A DNA stretch of 64,000 bases, from NCBI GenBank assembly GCA_016710635.1, contig JADJVL010000008.1, positions 186,001-250,000 on the forward strand. Reading direction: 5' to 3'. The stretch comes from Holophagaceae bacterium. Its GTDB lineage: Bacteria; Acidobacteriota; Holophagae; Holophagales; Holophagaceae. Both the position numbers and the translations under genes were made by a program. Positions 26,178-34,223 of the stretch are shown here, one piece after another. Under the pieces are notes generated by a model. The model saw only the letters and a list, made by a program, of their open reading frames with translations. It was not told the DNA's origin and made no database searches. The first letter of the stretch is position 1; the number at the start of each line of letters is the position of its first letter.

Positions 26178-28713
26178 AGGCCGGATCCTGGGCCGCGACC
26201 CGGCGCTTGCCGGGGTGCAGCCGGTCCGCCAGATCGAGCAGGGTCTGGGCTTCGGTGCGGCCTCCGAGGGCGGCGAGGGTGCGGGCCATGAAGTAGAGGT
26301 TCACGCTCATCACCCGCCGCTCGTTGTGCAGCTTCCGGCTCCAGTCCACGCCGGTCTGCCGCTGGGCGAAGGGGAGGTAGATGGCCGCGGTGCCGGCGAG
26401 GTCCTTCCGCCCCGCGGGGGCCAGCCCGGCGAGCAGCACGCTGCTGCTGTGGTCCGGAGCCCAGGCGCCCTTGAGCCCCTGCGCCAGCTCCTCCACGACC
26501 GCGGTTTCGCCCCGGAGGGCCGCGCCGTAGGCCTGAAGGCTCCTCAACACGTTGGAGCCGGGAATCATCTCGAGCCCGTTCTTGACCATGGCATCGGCTT
26601 CCGCAGCCTTGCCAGCCCAGATCAGGGCGTCGGCCCCGGTCACGTAGACGTATTCCGCCGTGGGCTTCAGGGCGATGGCGCGGCGGGCGTGCTCCACGCT
26701 TTCCGCCAGGGCGCCGTCGTTCTGGAGGAGGACGGCGAAGCGGTGGTGGGCCTGCCAGCTGTTGGGGTCGAGCTGGAGGGCCTTTTCGAAGTAGCGGCGG
26801 GAGGCGGCGTGGTTCTCCTCGCCTTCGAGGCCCGCGAAGGCGTCCCCGAGCACGTTGTAGGCGAGGCTGTTCCCGGGGTCCAGGCGGATCGCCTGCAGGG
26901 CCGCCTGGCAGGCGCCGTCGAGGTTGCCGGTGCGCATGAGGATCGCGGAGAGGGCGCGGTAGGCCTGCGGGTAGGCCGGATCCAGCCCGATGGACTTCCG
27001 CGCGTGGGCTTCGCCCTCCTTGAACAGCTTCTGGGCTTCCGCGAAGCGACCCTGGCCCAGGGAGCGGTCGCTGGCGATTTCCGACTGGGCCCAGGCGAGG
27101 CCGGCGTGGGCCGGGGCGTAGCCGGGTTCGGTCTTGAGCGCTTCCTCGAAGTACCGCTTGGCCTGAAGGAAGGCGTCCAGGTTCCCCTGGGTCAGGTACG
27201 CGTCGCCCTTCGCGTAGGCTTCCCGGGTCCGGGGATCCCGGGCCTTGGACTGGAAAGTGGAGCCTTCCCCGAGGCCCATCTCCCGGGGCAGGCGGGTCCT
27301 GAGTTCGTCCTCCATGTCGAGGATCTCGGCCAGGGGCTTCTCCACGTTGAACTGCTGCACCAGGGCGCCGCTGGAGGATTCGAGGACCCGCACGCCGAGG
27401 CGGACCCGGTCCCCGACGATGAGGTAGGTCCCGGTGACCAGCTGGTCCACCTGCAGCGCCTTGCCCAGTTCGGACACGCCGGAGAAGGCCTGGCCCGGCT
27501 GCCCGCCAAGGGCGCGCATGGCCTCCAGGACCCGGGCGCGGTCCACCACCATCACGTCGTTGCGGGCCACTAGGCTGCTGGCCATGGCATCGGCGAAGCT
27601 CGTGCTGATCCAGGCGCGCTCCGGGTCCGGCATGAGCTGCTCCAGGGGCATGACGGCGACGGCCTTGCGGCCCTTGGCGAAGTCGGTGGACGAGGCGGCG
27701 CGCGCGGCGGCGAGGCCCGTGGACTCCCGGCGCAGGAGGGCGTACATGCCCCCCGCGGCGAGGATCGCGATGAGGCCCCCGAACACGGCGATGCGCGCCC
27801 AGCTCGCCCGGGGCGGTGGGAGCACGGGGGCCCGCAGGGTGGGCATGGCCTCCGGGGCGTCGAGGGCCACCAGGGCGTCCTGCATGGACGGGAACCGGTT
27901 CGCGGGCAGCTTGGCCATGAGCCGCTCGACCGCCGCCACCAGGCCCGGAGGGAGGTCGGGACGCGCCTCCCGGAGGGAGGCCGGTTCGTCCTTCACCACG
28001 GCGAAGAGAGTCTCCACCAGGCTGCTCCGCAGGAAGGGATGGTGCCCGGTGGCCAGTTCGTAGAGCACCACGCCGAGGGAGAACTGGTCCGAGGCGGGGC
28101 CCACCTCGTAGCCGTTGGCCTGCTCGGGACTCATGTAGGCCGGCGTGCCCTGGCTGTAGCCCGGCGCCGTGCGTTCCACCAGGGTGGCGTGATGGCCCGT
28201 GGGAAGGCCCCCGGCGGTGGCTCCGGAGGGCGCGGCGGCGGGCTCGGCGCCATGGCGGCGGGCGATGCCGAAATCGAGGATCTTGATGGCGCCGTCCCCG
28301 GTGATCACGAGGTTTTCGGGCTTGATGTCCCGGTGGACGATGCCCTTCTGGTGGGCGTGGCCCAGGGCGCCGCAGGTCTGCCGCGCGGCCTTCATGAGCC
28401 AGTCGGCCTCGTTGCGCTCCCGGACGAAGGCCCGCAGGGTGTGCCCTTCCACGAACTCCATGGCGATGAACGTGGTGCCGTCCACCTCGCCGGCCTCGAA
28501 GATCGTCGCGATGTTGGGATGGTGCAGCTGGCAGGCGGTCTTCGCCTCGATGAGCATGGCGCGCCGGCGGGCCTCGTCCGCGTCCTTCAGCAGCTTGAGG
28601 GCCACCACCCGCTCCAGCCGCAGGTCCATGGCCTTCCAGACGCTGCCCATCGCCCCTTCGCCCAGGGGTTCTATCAGCCGGTAGGAACCGAAGGTCTGCA
28701 GGGATTCGTTCAA
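26167..28713 (-). CDS. Ser/Thr protein kinase with TolB/FlgO-like and TPR domains
   Basis: About 848 residues from the TTG I prefer. Kinase domain at 10-270: glycine loop LGEGAMGSV, Lys40 (VALK), HRDIKPEN (Asp129), DFG 147-149. A transmembrane helix (VFGGLIAILAAGGMYALL) follows, then a TolB/FlgO-like domain (VMVVDRARVLEAM, VTGTYLIVGDRVRLGVR) and about nine TPR-like units to the end. A sensory membrane kinase is likely, signal unknown. An upstream GTG at 28812 would add 33 low-complexity residues and swallow a TATACT -10-like box, so I discount it. The gene is divergent from a Yip1 protein gene. Confidence 0.85.
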   Translation of the reverse strand: MNESLQTFGSYRLIEPLGEGAMGSVWKAMDLRLERVVALKLLKDADEARRRAMLIEAKTACQLHHPNIATIFEAGEVDGTTFIAMEFVEGHTLRAFVRERNEADWLMKAARQTCGALGHAHQKGIVHRDIKPENLVITGDGAIKILDFGIARRHGAEPAAAPSGATAGGLPTGHHATLVERTAPGYSQGTPAYMSPEQANGYEVGPASDQFSLGVVLYELATGHHPFLRSSLVETLFAVVKDEPASLREARPDLPPGLVAAVERLMAKLPANRFPSMQDALVALDAPEAMPTLRAPVLPPPRASWARIAVFGGLIAILAAGGMYALLRRESTGLAAARAASSTDFAKGRKAVAVMPLEQLMPDPERAWISTSFADAMASSLVARNDVMVVDRARVLEAMRALGGQPGQAFSGVSELGKALQVDQLVTGTYLIVGDRVRLGVRVLESSSGALVQQFNVEKPLAEILDMEDELRTRLPREMGLGEGSTFQSKARDPRTREAYAKGDAYLTQGNLDAFLQAKRYFEEALKTEPGYAPAHAGLAWAQSEIASDRSLGQGRFAEAQKLFKEGEAHARKSIGLDPAYPQAYRALSAILMRTGNLDGACQAALQAIRLDPGNSLAYNVLGDAFAGLEGEENHAASRRYFEKALQLDPNSWQAHHRFAVLLQNDGALAESVEHARRAIALKPTAEYVYVTGADALIWAGKAAEADAMVKNGLEMIPGSNVLRSLQAYGAALRGETAVVEELAQGLKGAWAPDHSSSVLLAGLAPAGRKDLAGTAAIYLPFAQRQTGVDWSRKLHNERRVMSVNLYFMARTLAALGGRTEAQTLLDLADRLHPGKRRVAAQDPAFRG

Positions 28714-28815
28714 GAGGCGCTCGCGGGGACCAGTATAGGGCCCACTGGTAGACTCCTGGTTTTCCGGACGCGTCGAGGGTTTGGCCGCTGCCCCGGGCCC
28801 TGACGGAGCCACCCC

Positions 28816-29520
28816 ATGATCGAAGATTTCCCCTCCAACCCCTATGCTCCGCCTGAAGCGCCCCTGGAACTCGAGCAGGAGGACCGGAACGGCCTGCGGC
28901 CCATCCCTTTCGAAGACCGGGACGCCGTGCCGGGTTTCTGGCGCAGGGTGGGGCTCATGTTCAAGCTGCTCTTCACGGATCCCTACTCCTTCTATGACCG
29001 GATGGGAGTGACTTCCGGCCTTGGCGCGCCTTTCCGCTTCCTCGCGGTGATGCTGCTTCCCGTGATCGCGTTCATCATGCTGATCTTCGGCGTCCTTGGG
29101 CTGACGACCATGTTTGGTTCAGGGGCGAAGGGCAATGAGCCCGCCTGGATGCTGCCCGTGGTCATGGGCGGGATGGCCCTGATCTATCCTCCGATGATCG
29201 CCGTGTCCACGGCGGTGTGGGGCCTGCTCAACCACGCGTGCCTGTGGATGTGGCGCGGCACGGAGCGCAGCGCCGGCCTGGGCCAGACCATCCGGGCCAC
29301 CGTGTACACCTACGCCTTCATCCTCATCGGCAGCTTCATCCCGCTCGTGGGCCTCTTCGCGGCGTTGGGCGGCGCGGTCCTGCTGGGCATCGGCCTGGCC
29401 CGCCTGCATCGCACGGACATGTGGCGCGGCATCGTCGCGGTGTTCACGCCCCTGGTCCTCTGCTGCGGCCTCTACGCCGCCTTCATCGCCTTCGCCATCG
29501 CTGGGGGCGGCTTCAAATAG
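28816..29520 (+). CDS. Yip1-family integral membrane protein
   Basis: 234 residues. A soluble Pro/Glu-rich N-terminus of ~55 residues leads to five hydrophobic helices. The segment LFTDPYSFYDRM just before the first helix and the conserved small-residue helices fit the Yip1 domain. Bacterial members have no established function. Its 3' end overlaps the enoyl-CoA hydratase-like gene by eight bases. A second Yip1 protein lies at 55.9 kb. Confidence 0.7.
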   Translation: MIEDFPSNPYAPPEAPLELEQEDRNGLRPIPFEDRDAVPGFWRRVGLMFKLLFTDPYSFYDRMGVTSGLGAPFRFLAVMLLPVIAFIMLIFGVLGLTTMFGSGAKGNEPAWMLPVVMGGMALIYPPMIAVSTAVWGLLNHACLWMWRGTERSAGLGQTIRATVYTYAFILIGSFIPLVGLFAALGGAVLLGIGLARLHRTDMWRGIVAVFTPLVLCCGLYAAFIAFAIAGGGFK

Positions 29521-30154
29521 CGGTGTGGGCCTCCAACCAAGCCTCCACCGCCGCGAGGGTGTCCTGGGCGGCGAGGACGCGGTGGACAGCGCCGGCCTGC
29601 AGCGCGGCAGCCTCGTCCCAGGTCTGCAGCCCTTCGAAGAGCCTTGCCGCACCTTCTGCGCCAAGGACTTCCGGCAGGCGCACGGTGCCGCCGAAGCCGG
29701 TGAGGATGCCGTGCTTCGCCGCCGGGTGCTTGAGCCGCAGGCCTTCCACCGCCCAGCGCTCCTGGCCGTGGAGGGCGAGGTCGCAGCCGCCGCCCATGGC
29801 GGCGCCGCTGAGCACCGTGAGGGTGCGCCACCCGCGCCAGACCAGGTGGTCCATGACCCGCTGGCCCCGGCGGGCGAAGGGCTCCGCTGAAACGGGATCC
29901 AGGGCCAGTACTTCGTGCAGGTCCGCCCCCGCGCTGAAGTGGCAGGGCCGCCCGGCCATCCAGGGCGCGCCGCTCAGGGAGATCCTGGCCTTCCCCGCCC
30001 AGCGCAGGTCCGTCAGCAGCCGGTCCAGGGCCTCGAGGGTGGCCATGGACAGGCGGTGCAGGCCATCGGTGGAATCCAGTCCGATCCAGGCCCAGCCGGA
30101 TCCTTCCCGCAGTAGCAGCGAGGTGGTGCCTTCGAAGACGCGCCGGGGGCTCAT
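29513..30154 (-). CDS. enoyl-CoA hydratase/isomerase family protein
   Basis: 213 residues, shorter than the usual ~260. Crotonase features: an oxyanion-hole segment CHFSAGADLHEVL, and the second loop VLSGAAMGGGCDLALHGQERWA with HPAAKHGILTGFGGTVRLPEVLG after it. The C-terminal trimerisation helices appear reduced. Substrate unknown. The ATG overlaps the miaA stop by four bases (ATGA), so they are co-translated, an unusual pairing. Confidence 0.8.
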   Translation of the reverse strand: MSPRRVFEGTTSLLLREGSGWAWIGLDSTDGLHRLSMATLEALDRLLTDLRWAGKARISLSGAPWMAGRPCHFSAGADLHEVLALDPVSAEPFARRGQRVMDHLVWRGWRTLTVLSGAAMGGGCDLALHGQERWAVEGLRLKHPAAKHGILTGFGGTVRLPEVLGAEGAARLFEGLQTWDEAAALQAGAVHRVLAAQDTLAAVEAWLEAHTAI

Positions 30155-31032
30155 CCGATCTCCAGCTTCGCGAAGGCGGCGTTAAGGGTTTCCCCGTCCG
30201 GATCCCAGCCCGGAACTTCCGGCAACTGATTGCGGAACCAGGTGGCCTGCCGTTTCGCATAGGCCTGGGTGGCCTGCACGATGCGGTCCCGGGCCTGTGC
30301 CGGAGAAACACCCGCCTCCAGCAGCAGGTCGTAGCCCAGGGGCCGGAGCGCCGCCAGGTCGGGCCCATGGCCGGCCTCCCGCAGCCGCCGCGCCTCCTCC
30401 CGCCAGCCCTGGGCGAGCTGGGCGGCCACCCGGGCGGCGATGCGTTCCCGCTGGCGCTCCCGGGTGGGCCGCACCACCAGGGCCTGCCAGCCCGCGGGCA
30501 CCGGCGCCACTCCCGTGAGCAGGGCCGAGGGGCGGAGCCCGGTGGCCAGATGCAGGGCCAGGGCCCGCTGGATCCGCGCGCCGTCGTTGGGATGCAGTCC
30601 GGCGGCCCGGTCCGGATCCACCGCGCGCAGGTAGCGATGCAGGCGGGGCGCGCCCAGGTCCTGACCCAGGCGGCGCACCTTCGCCACCAGCGCTTCAGGG
30701 ACTTCCGGAAGCGCCGTCAACTGGTTCCAGATGCCCCGGAGGTAGAGGCCGGAGCCCGTCACCAGGACCGGAGCCTCCAGGTCCGCCAGCCAGCCCCGCA
30801 CGAGGGCGCCGAACTCCGCCGGATTGGTCCGGCTCGAGAGCGGGAGGACGCCGTAGCCCACATGGGGCACGCCGCCCTGTTCCGCCGCGAAGGGCTGCCC
30901 CGTGCCGATGGCCAGCCCGTCCAGAGCCTGGAAGGGATCGCCATTCACGACCGCGCCCTCCAGCCGGCGGGCCACCGCCACCGCGAGGGTGGACTTGCCG
31001 GAGGCCGTGGGACCGAGAATGGCGATGCGCAC
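30151..31032 (-). CDS. miaA: tRNA dimethylallyltransferase MiaA
   Basis: 293 residues. P-loop GPTASGKST (7-15) and the tRNA/DMAPP-binding segments LPLSSRTNPAEFG, VTGSGLYLRGIWN and QTQAYAKRQATWFRN identify MiaA, which prenylates A37 in tRNAs reading UNN codons in the cytoplasm. The usual DxxQxY/R-type segment reads GDPFQALDGLAIGTGQP. An ATGA overlap with the downstream crotonase gene suggests an operon. It shares a 43-bp divergent promoter space with the small secreted protein gene at 31.1 kb. Confidence 0.93.
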   Translation of the reverse strand: MRIAILGPTASGKSTLAVAVARRLEGAVVNGDPFQALDGLAIGTGQPFAAEQGGVPHVGYGVLPLSSRTNPAEFGALVRGWLADLEAPVLVTGSGLYLRGIWNQLTALPEVPEALVAKVRRLGQDLGAPRLHRYLRAVDPDRAAGLHPNDGARIQRALALHLATGLRPSALLTGVAPVPAGWQALVVRPTRERQRERIAARVAAQLAQGWREEARRLREAGHGPDLAALRPLGYDLLLEAGVSPAQARDRIVQATQAYAKRQATWFRNQLPEVPGWDPDGETLNAAFAKLEIG

Positions 31033-31075
31033 GGATCGAGCCTATCTTGAACCTGCGTTCCCCCGGGGAGGTCCC

Positions 31076-31462
31076 ATGCTCCCGCTCCTGTCCGCCCTGC
31101 TCCTCCTTCCGATGTTGACGCTTGCTCCGCCGGACGGCCCGCGGCCCCAGCAGCCCTCCCTGCGCTTCGGGAAATCCTTTCGCCTACAGGTGAAGCCCAA
31201 ACCCACCCTGGCCGCCGCACCCCAGCAGGTCCCGGAGCGGCCCGGGGCGGTGGTGGAGGTGCTCGGGGATTCCCGGCCCCTGGAAAGCGCTCGGGAACAG
31301 ACTCTCCGCGAATTCCGCGACTGGATCGTCGCCAACCGTTTCCATGGCTCCGCCTTCGTGCCGGCCCTCCAGCCCGCCTTCATGTCCACGGCCTCCTGGG
31401 AGCAGACCCATCCTGGCGGCTTCACCGTGGCGCCGATGGCGCCCCTCGGCTGGGGCTACTGA
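31076..31462 (+). CDS. small secreted protein, paralogue of the one at 32.7 kb
   Basis: 128 residues with an N-terminal signal peptide (LLSALLLLPMLTLA) and a strong GGGGAGG ribosome site. The C-terminal ~75 residues share a motif set with the gene at 32730: PGAVVEVLGD, PLE, WIVANRFHG, HPGG and PLGW. No known family. A TATCTT -10-like box lies about 30 bp upstream. Periplasmic or secreted by prediction. Confidence 0.65.
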   Translation: MLPLLSALLLLPMLTLAPPDGPRPQQPSLRFGKSFRLQVKPKPTLAAAPQQVPERPGAVVEVLGDSRPLESAREQTLREFRDWIVANRFHGSAFVPALQPAFMSTASWEQTHPGGFTVAPMAPLGWGY

Positions 31463-31489
31463 AGTCGCGCGCAACCAGGCTCCGCGCGA

Positions 31490-32545
31490 CTAGGCTCCGG
31501 GCACTCCGGCCTCCCGGAGCAGGGCCCGGCCGCCTTCGCAGATGCGCCGCGTGCGCTCGTCGAGGCGCGCCGGCCCCGGCGTCCGTCGGCCAGGCCGGAT
31601 GAGTTTCGCCGCGGACGCCACCCAGGCCTCGTCGGCCTCCCCATCGATGAAGCGGGCGAGGCTCCGCACATGGGCCTCGGGCTGGGCCAGCAGCTCCTCG
31701 AAGTGGATGTGGAGCACCTGCTCCCGGGGCAGACCCGCCAGCAGCCCCAGGCCGAGGAGAAGCTGGCTCGACCACATCCCGGCGAACTTGGCGAGGGGCA
31801 GGTCGAGGCGCCGGAACACCTCCCCGTCGAAGGCCTCTGGCACGAGGGCGCCATACTCGCTTTCCAGGAGGCTCGCGGGGCGTTCCGCGGATTCGAAGGG
31901 GTCGACGGCGAACAGCCGCACCATCTCCCGCCGCACCAGGGCCAGCCGGAAGGTGCCGTGCTTCGCCATGGAGGCGCTGCAGTCGGGGCCGTCCCGCCAG
32001 ACGTGGACCACCTTGGCCTCGGGGAAGGCCTCGAGCAGCGGCCCCAGGTAGGCCAGGGAGCCGCCGGACCGCTCGATCCAGCGCTCGGCGCCGAAGCGCC
32101 GGGCGAGCAGGTCGAAGAGGCGCCGGTAGTGCTCTCCGGCGGGCGCCGGCGACCAGCCCCGGACCTCGGCGCGGAGCTCGTCCAGCAGATCGTCGCCGAG
32201 GCCCGTGAGGTGGGGGAGGCAGACCATGGCCAGGGGCGGGATGCCCGTCTCTCGGGTGTAGCGGCCGAGGCCCCCGTCGATGGGATAGAGGAATTCGGAG
32301 GGTTCCAGGTGGTTCGCCAGGATCACGCCCATGTCCCGACGGGGCTCGCAGAGCAGGGCCTCGAAGCGTGGCCCGTCGATGGCGCCCGGGGGGAAGATGT
32401 CGGGAACCATCGAGCTGAAGACTTCCGACAGGCTCAGCCACCGCGGCTGCGTGGCGACGACCTCGGAGAGGGCCGTGGACCCGCATCGGCCGGTGCCGAC
32501 GATGAGCACCGGCTCCCGGAGCCGCTCCACCTTCGGCTTCGGCAT
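31490..32545 (-). CDS. sulfotransferase-family protein
   Basis: 351 residues. The N-terminus PVLIVGTGRCGSTALSEV matches the 5'-phosphosulfate (PAPS) binding loop of sulfotransferases, and a later PEAKVVHVWRDGPDCSASM matches the 3'-phosphate motif region. The family transfers sulfate from PAPS to carbohydrates, lipids or small molecules; the acceptor is unknown. It sits between two small paralogous secreted proteins. In-frame sequence upstream of the chosen ATG (to 32905) is low-complexity and lacks a ribosome site. Confidence 0.78.
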   Translation of the reverse strand: MPKPKVERLREPVLIVGTGRCGSTALSEVVATQPRWLSLSEVFSSMVPDIFPPGAIDGPRFEALLCEPRRDMGVILANHLEPSEFLYPIDGGLGRYTRETGIPPLAMVCLPHLTGLGDDLLDELRAEVRGWSPAPAGEHYRRLFDLLARRFGAERWIERSGGSLAYLGPLLEAFPEAKVVHVWRDGPDCSASMAKHGTFRLALVRREMVRLFAVDPFESAERPASLLESEYGALVPEAFDGEVFRRLDLPLAKFAGMWSSQLLLGLGLLAGLPREQVLHIHFEELLAQPEAHVRSLARFIDGEADEAWVASAAKLIRPGRRTPGPARLDERTRRICEGGRALLREAGVPGA

Positions 32546-32729
32546 CAGGCGCGGCACTCCGCGGGCTGGTTGCAAGGGGAGCGCCGGGCCCAGGCTGAGG
32601 GTGGGGTCTGGTCCATTGCTCCAGCCTGCGGGGCCACGCCGCAATGTCAAGCGCGCGCAGGCCGGTCCAACGCGCCCCCCTTCGGGAGTGCGGGGTGGAA
32701 CCAATCCCTGCGGGAAGGCATGGAGGGGA

Positions 32730-33122
32730 ATGCTCCCCCCGGCTCCCGCCGCTATTGTTTGTCCCGCCGACAGTCCCCAAAGCCCTGGGGGCGCAGCCCA
32801 GGCTTTCGAAGCCTGGGTGGCCCGGGAAGCGGCCAAGGGCGTGCCGCTCTGGAACCCCTGGAAACCCCGGCCCGCGGCGGCCCCTCCCGAGCTCCCCGGG
32901 GCCACGGTGGTGGTCTGGGGCGACTACCCGCCCCTGGAGACCGAGACCCAGGAAGTGCTGCGGCTCACCGTGGCCTGGATCATCGCCAACCGCTTCAACG
33001 GCCAGGCCCTGAGCGCGACGCCGGATCCGCCGCAGCATCCCACCGGGAACTGGCTGGTCTCCCACCCCGGCGGGAACCGGATCCCCGGCGCGGTGCCCCT
33101 GGGCTGGAGTCGCCGGCGCTAG
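32730..33122 (+). CDS. small protein, paralogue of the one at 31.1 kb
   Basis: 130 residues. GGAGG ends three bases before the ATG. The C-terminal ~75 residues share PGATVVVWGD, PLE, WIIANRFNG, HPGG and PLGW with the paralogue at 31076. The N-terminus is Ala/Pro-rich with a poorer signal peptide than its relative, and a TATTGT box just inside it suggests the real start could be further downstream. Unknown function. Confidence 0.55.
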   Translation: MLPPAPAAIVCPADSPQSPGGAAQAFEAWVAREAAKGVPLWNPWKPRPAAAPPELPGATVVVWGDYPPLETETQEVLRLTVAWIIANRFNGQALSATPDPPQHPTGNWLVSHPGGNRIPGAVPLGWSRRR

Positions 33123-33464
33123 TCAGGCCTGCGGCTCCATCAGCCGAGGCAGCAGGGACGCCGACAGGTCCCGGGCGAGGCGGGCGGCCTCCAGGGCGTG
33201 GCCCAGGGCCAGGTCCGCTTCCTGGTCCGGCGCCAGGAGCGCCTCGCACTGCTCCCGCAGGATGCGCACCTCCCCTCCTGGATCAGGAAGCTGTCGGAGG
33301 GCCGCGGCCTCGAAAAGCGCCATGAAGCAGGCCAGGGCATCGCAGGCCGCGGTGATCCCCGCCGCCTGGTTCCGGTGGTCCGCCTGGAGGGCGTAGGCCG
33401 CGGCAAGGAAGCGCAGGCCATCCTCGAAACGGGCCTGGAGGGCGTGGCTGGGACCGGTGGCCAT
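33123..33464 (-). CDS. hypothetical alpha-helical protein
   Basis: 113 residues from an ATG with GGAG four bases ahead; an ATG at 33491 would add nine residues. The product is almost entirely Ala/Leu/Glu-rich helix (FEDGLRFLAAAYALQADHRN, HALEAARLARDLSASLL), with His and Asp spaced as in small helical-bundle proteins. No family assigned. It is convergent with the small paralogue gene, their stops adjacent. Confidence 0.5.
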   Translation of the reverse strand: MATGPSHALQARFEDGLRFLAAAYALQADHRNQAAGITAACDALACFMALFEAAALRQLPDPGGEVRILREQCEALLAPDQEADLALGHALEAARLARDLSASLLPRLMEPQA

Positions 33465-33545
33465 GGCTCCATCCAAGCACAGGGCCGGCATTCCTGCACT
33501 CAACGCCTGGAATAAGGACGCGTAAGCCTCTTCGGAGACCACCCC

Positions 33546-34214
33546 ATGCGCGTTCTGCTCGGCCTGCTGGCCGCCACGGCCATCCTGCACGCGGACGCCG
33601 CGTCCGACCTCAAGTCCGCCCTCCGGGGCCTCGCCTCCAAGCAAGCGGTCCGTTTGAAGGTGGTCCAGAAGGGCTGGGACGAGGAGGAAGGAAAACGGGA
33701 GGCCTTCGAGGAGACCTTCGTGGTCGCGGACGGGCCCGAGGGGGTGCGCGTCTCCGATGGCAAGGCCCGGACCAGCCCGCGGGTCAAGGGCCATCGCGGC
33801 GACGGGACGCGAACCTTCGTGCGGGCCCAGGAGGCCCTGCTCGAGGATCTGGCGGAGGCAAAGCTGCTGGAGGACAAGGCGGACACCCTGGAAGGCAGAC
33901 CCGTGCGCCGGCTGCGGTTCGCCGTGGATCCCGACCTGTCCGACGAGGACCGGGCACACCTGAAGCGCGCCGTGTCCGAGTGCACGGTCTGGATCGGCGC
34001 GGACGGCCTCCCCGTAGCCTGGCAGCGGAACCTGGACCTCAAGGTGCGGGTACTGCTGGTGGTCTCCATGGACTTGAAGCTCGACCTGCGGCGGACCTTC
34101 CAGCGGCACCAGGACCGCCTGGTCGTGATCTCGGAGACCGTCGCCGTGAAGGGACAGGCCATGGGCCATCCCTTCGCCGCGGAAAGCCGCTCCGTGGGCC
34201 GCCTGGAGCCCTGA
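33546..34214 (+). CDS. secreted protein, paralogue of the one at 35.7 kb
   Basis: 222 residues with a signal peptide (VLLGLLAATAILHADA). The mature part begins SDLKSALRGLASKQAVRLKV and contains VDPDLSDEDRAHLKRAV and VWIGADGLPVAWQ, closely echoing the 35664 gene. The alternating-strand pattern resembles LolA/LppX-type carrier folds, but I cannot confirm that. Likely periplasmic. The pair encloses purF. Confidence 0.65.
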   Translation: MRVLLGLLAATAILHADAASDLKSALRGLASKQAVRLKVVQKGWDEEEGKREAFEETFVVADGPEGVRVSDGKARTSPRVKGHRGDGTRTFVRAQEALLEDLAEAKLLEDKADTLEGRPVRRLRFAVDPDLSDEDRAHLKRAVSECTVWIGADGLPVAWQRNLDLKVRVLLVVSMDLKLDLRRTFQRHQDRLVVISETVAVKGQAMGHPFAAESRSVGRLEP

Positions 34215-34223
34215 GCCCGCCGT

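Noticed and set aside
28714..28812. GTG start at 28812 for the protein kinase
   Set aside because: The added 33 residues are low-complexity, lack a ribosome site and cover a TATACT promoter-like box.
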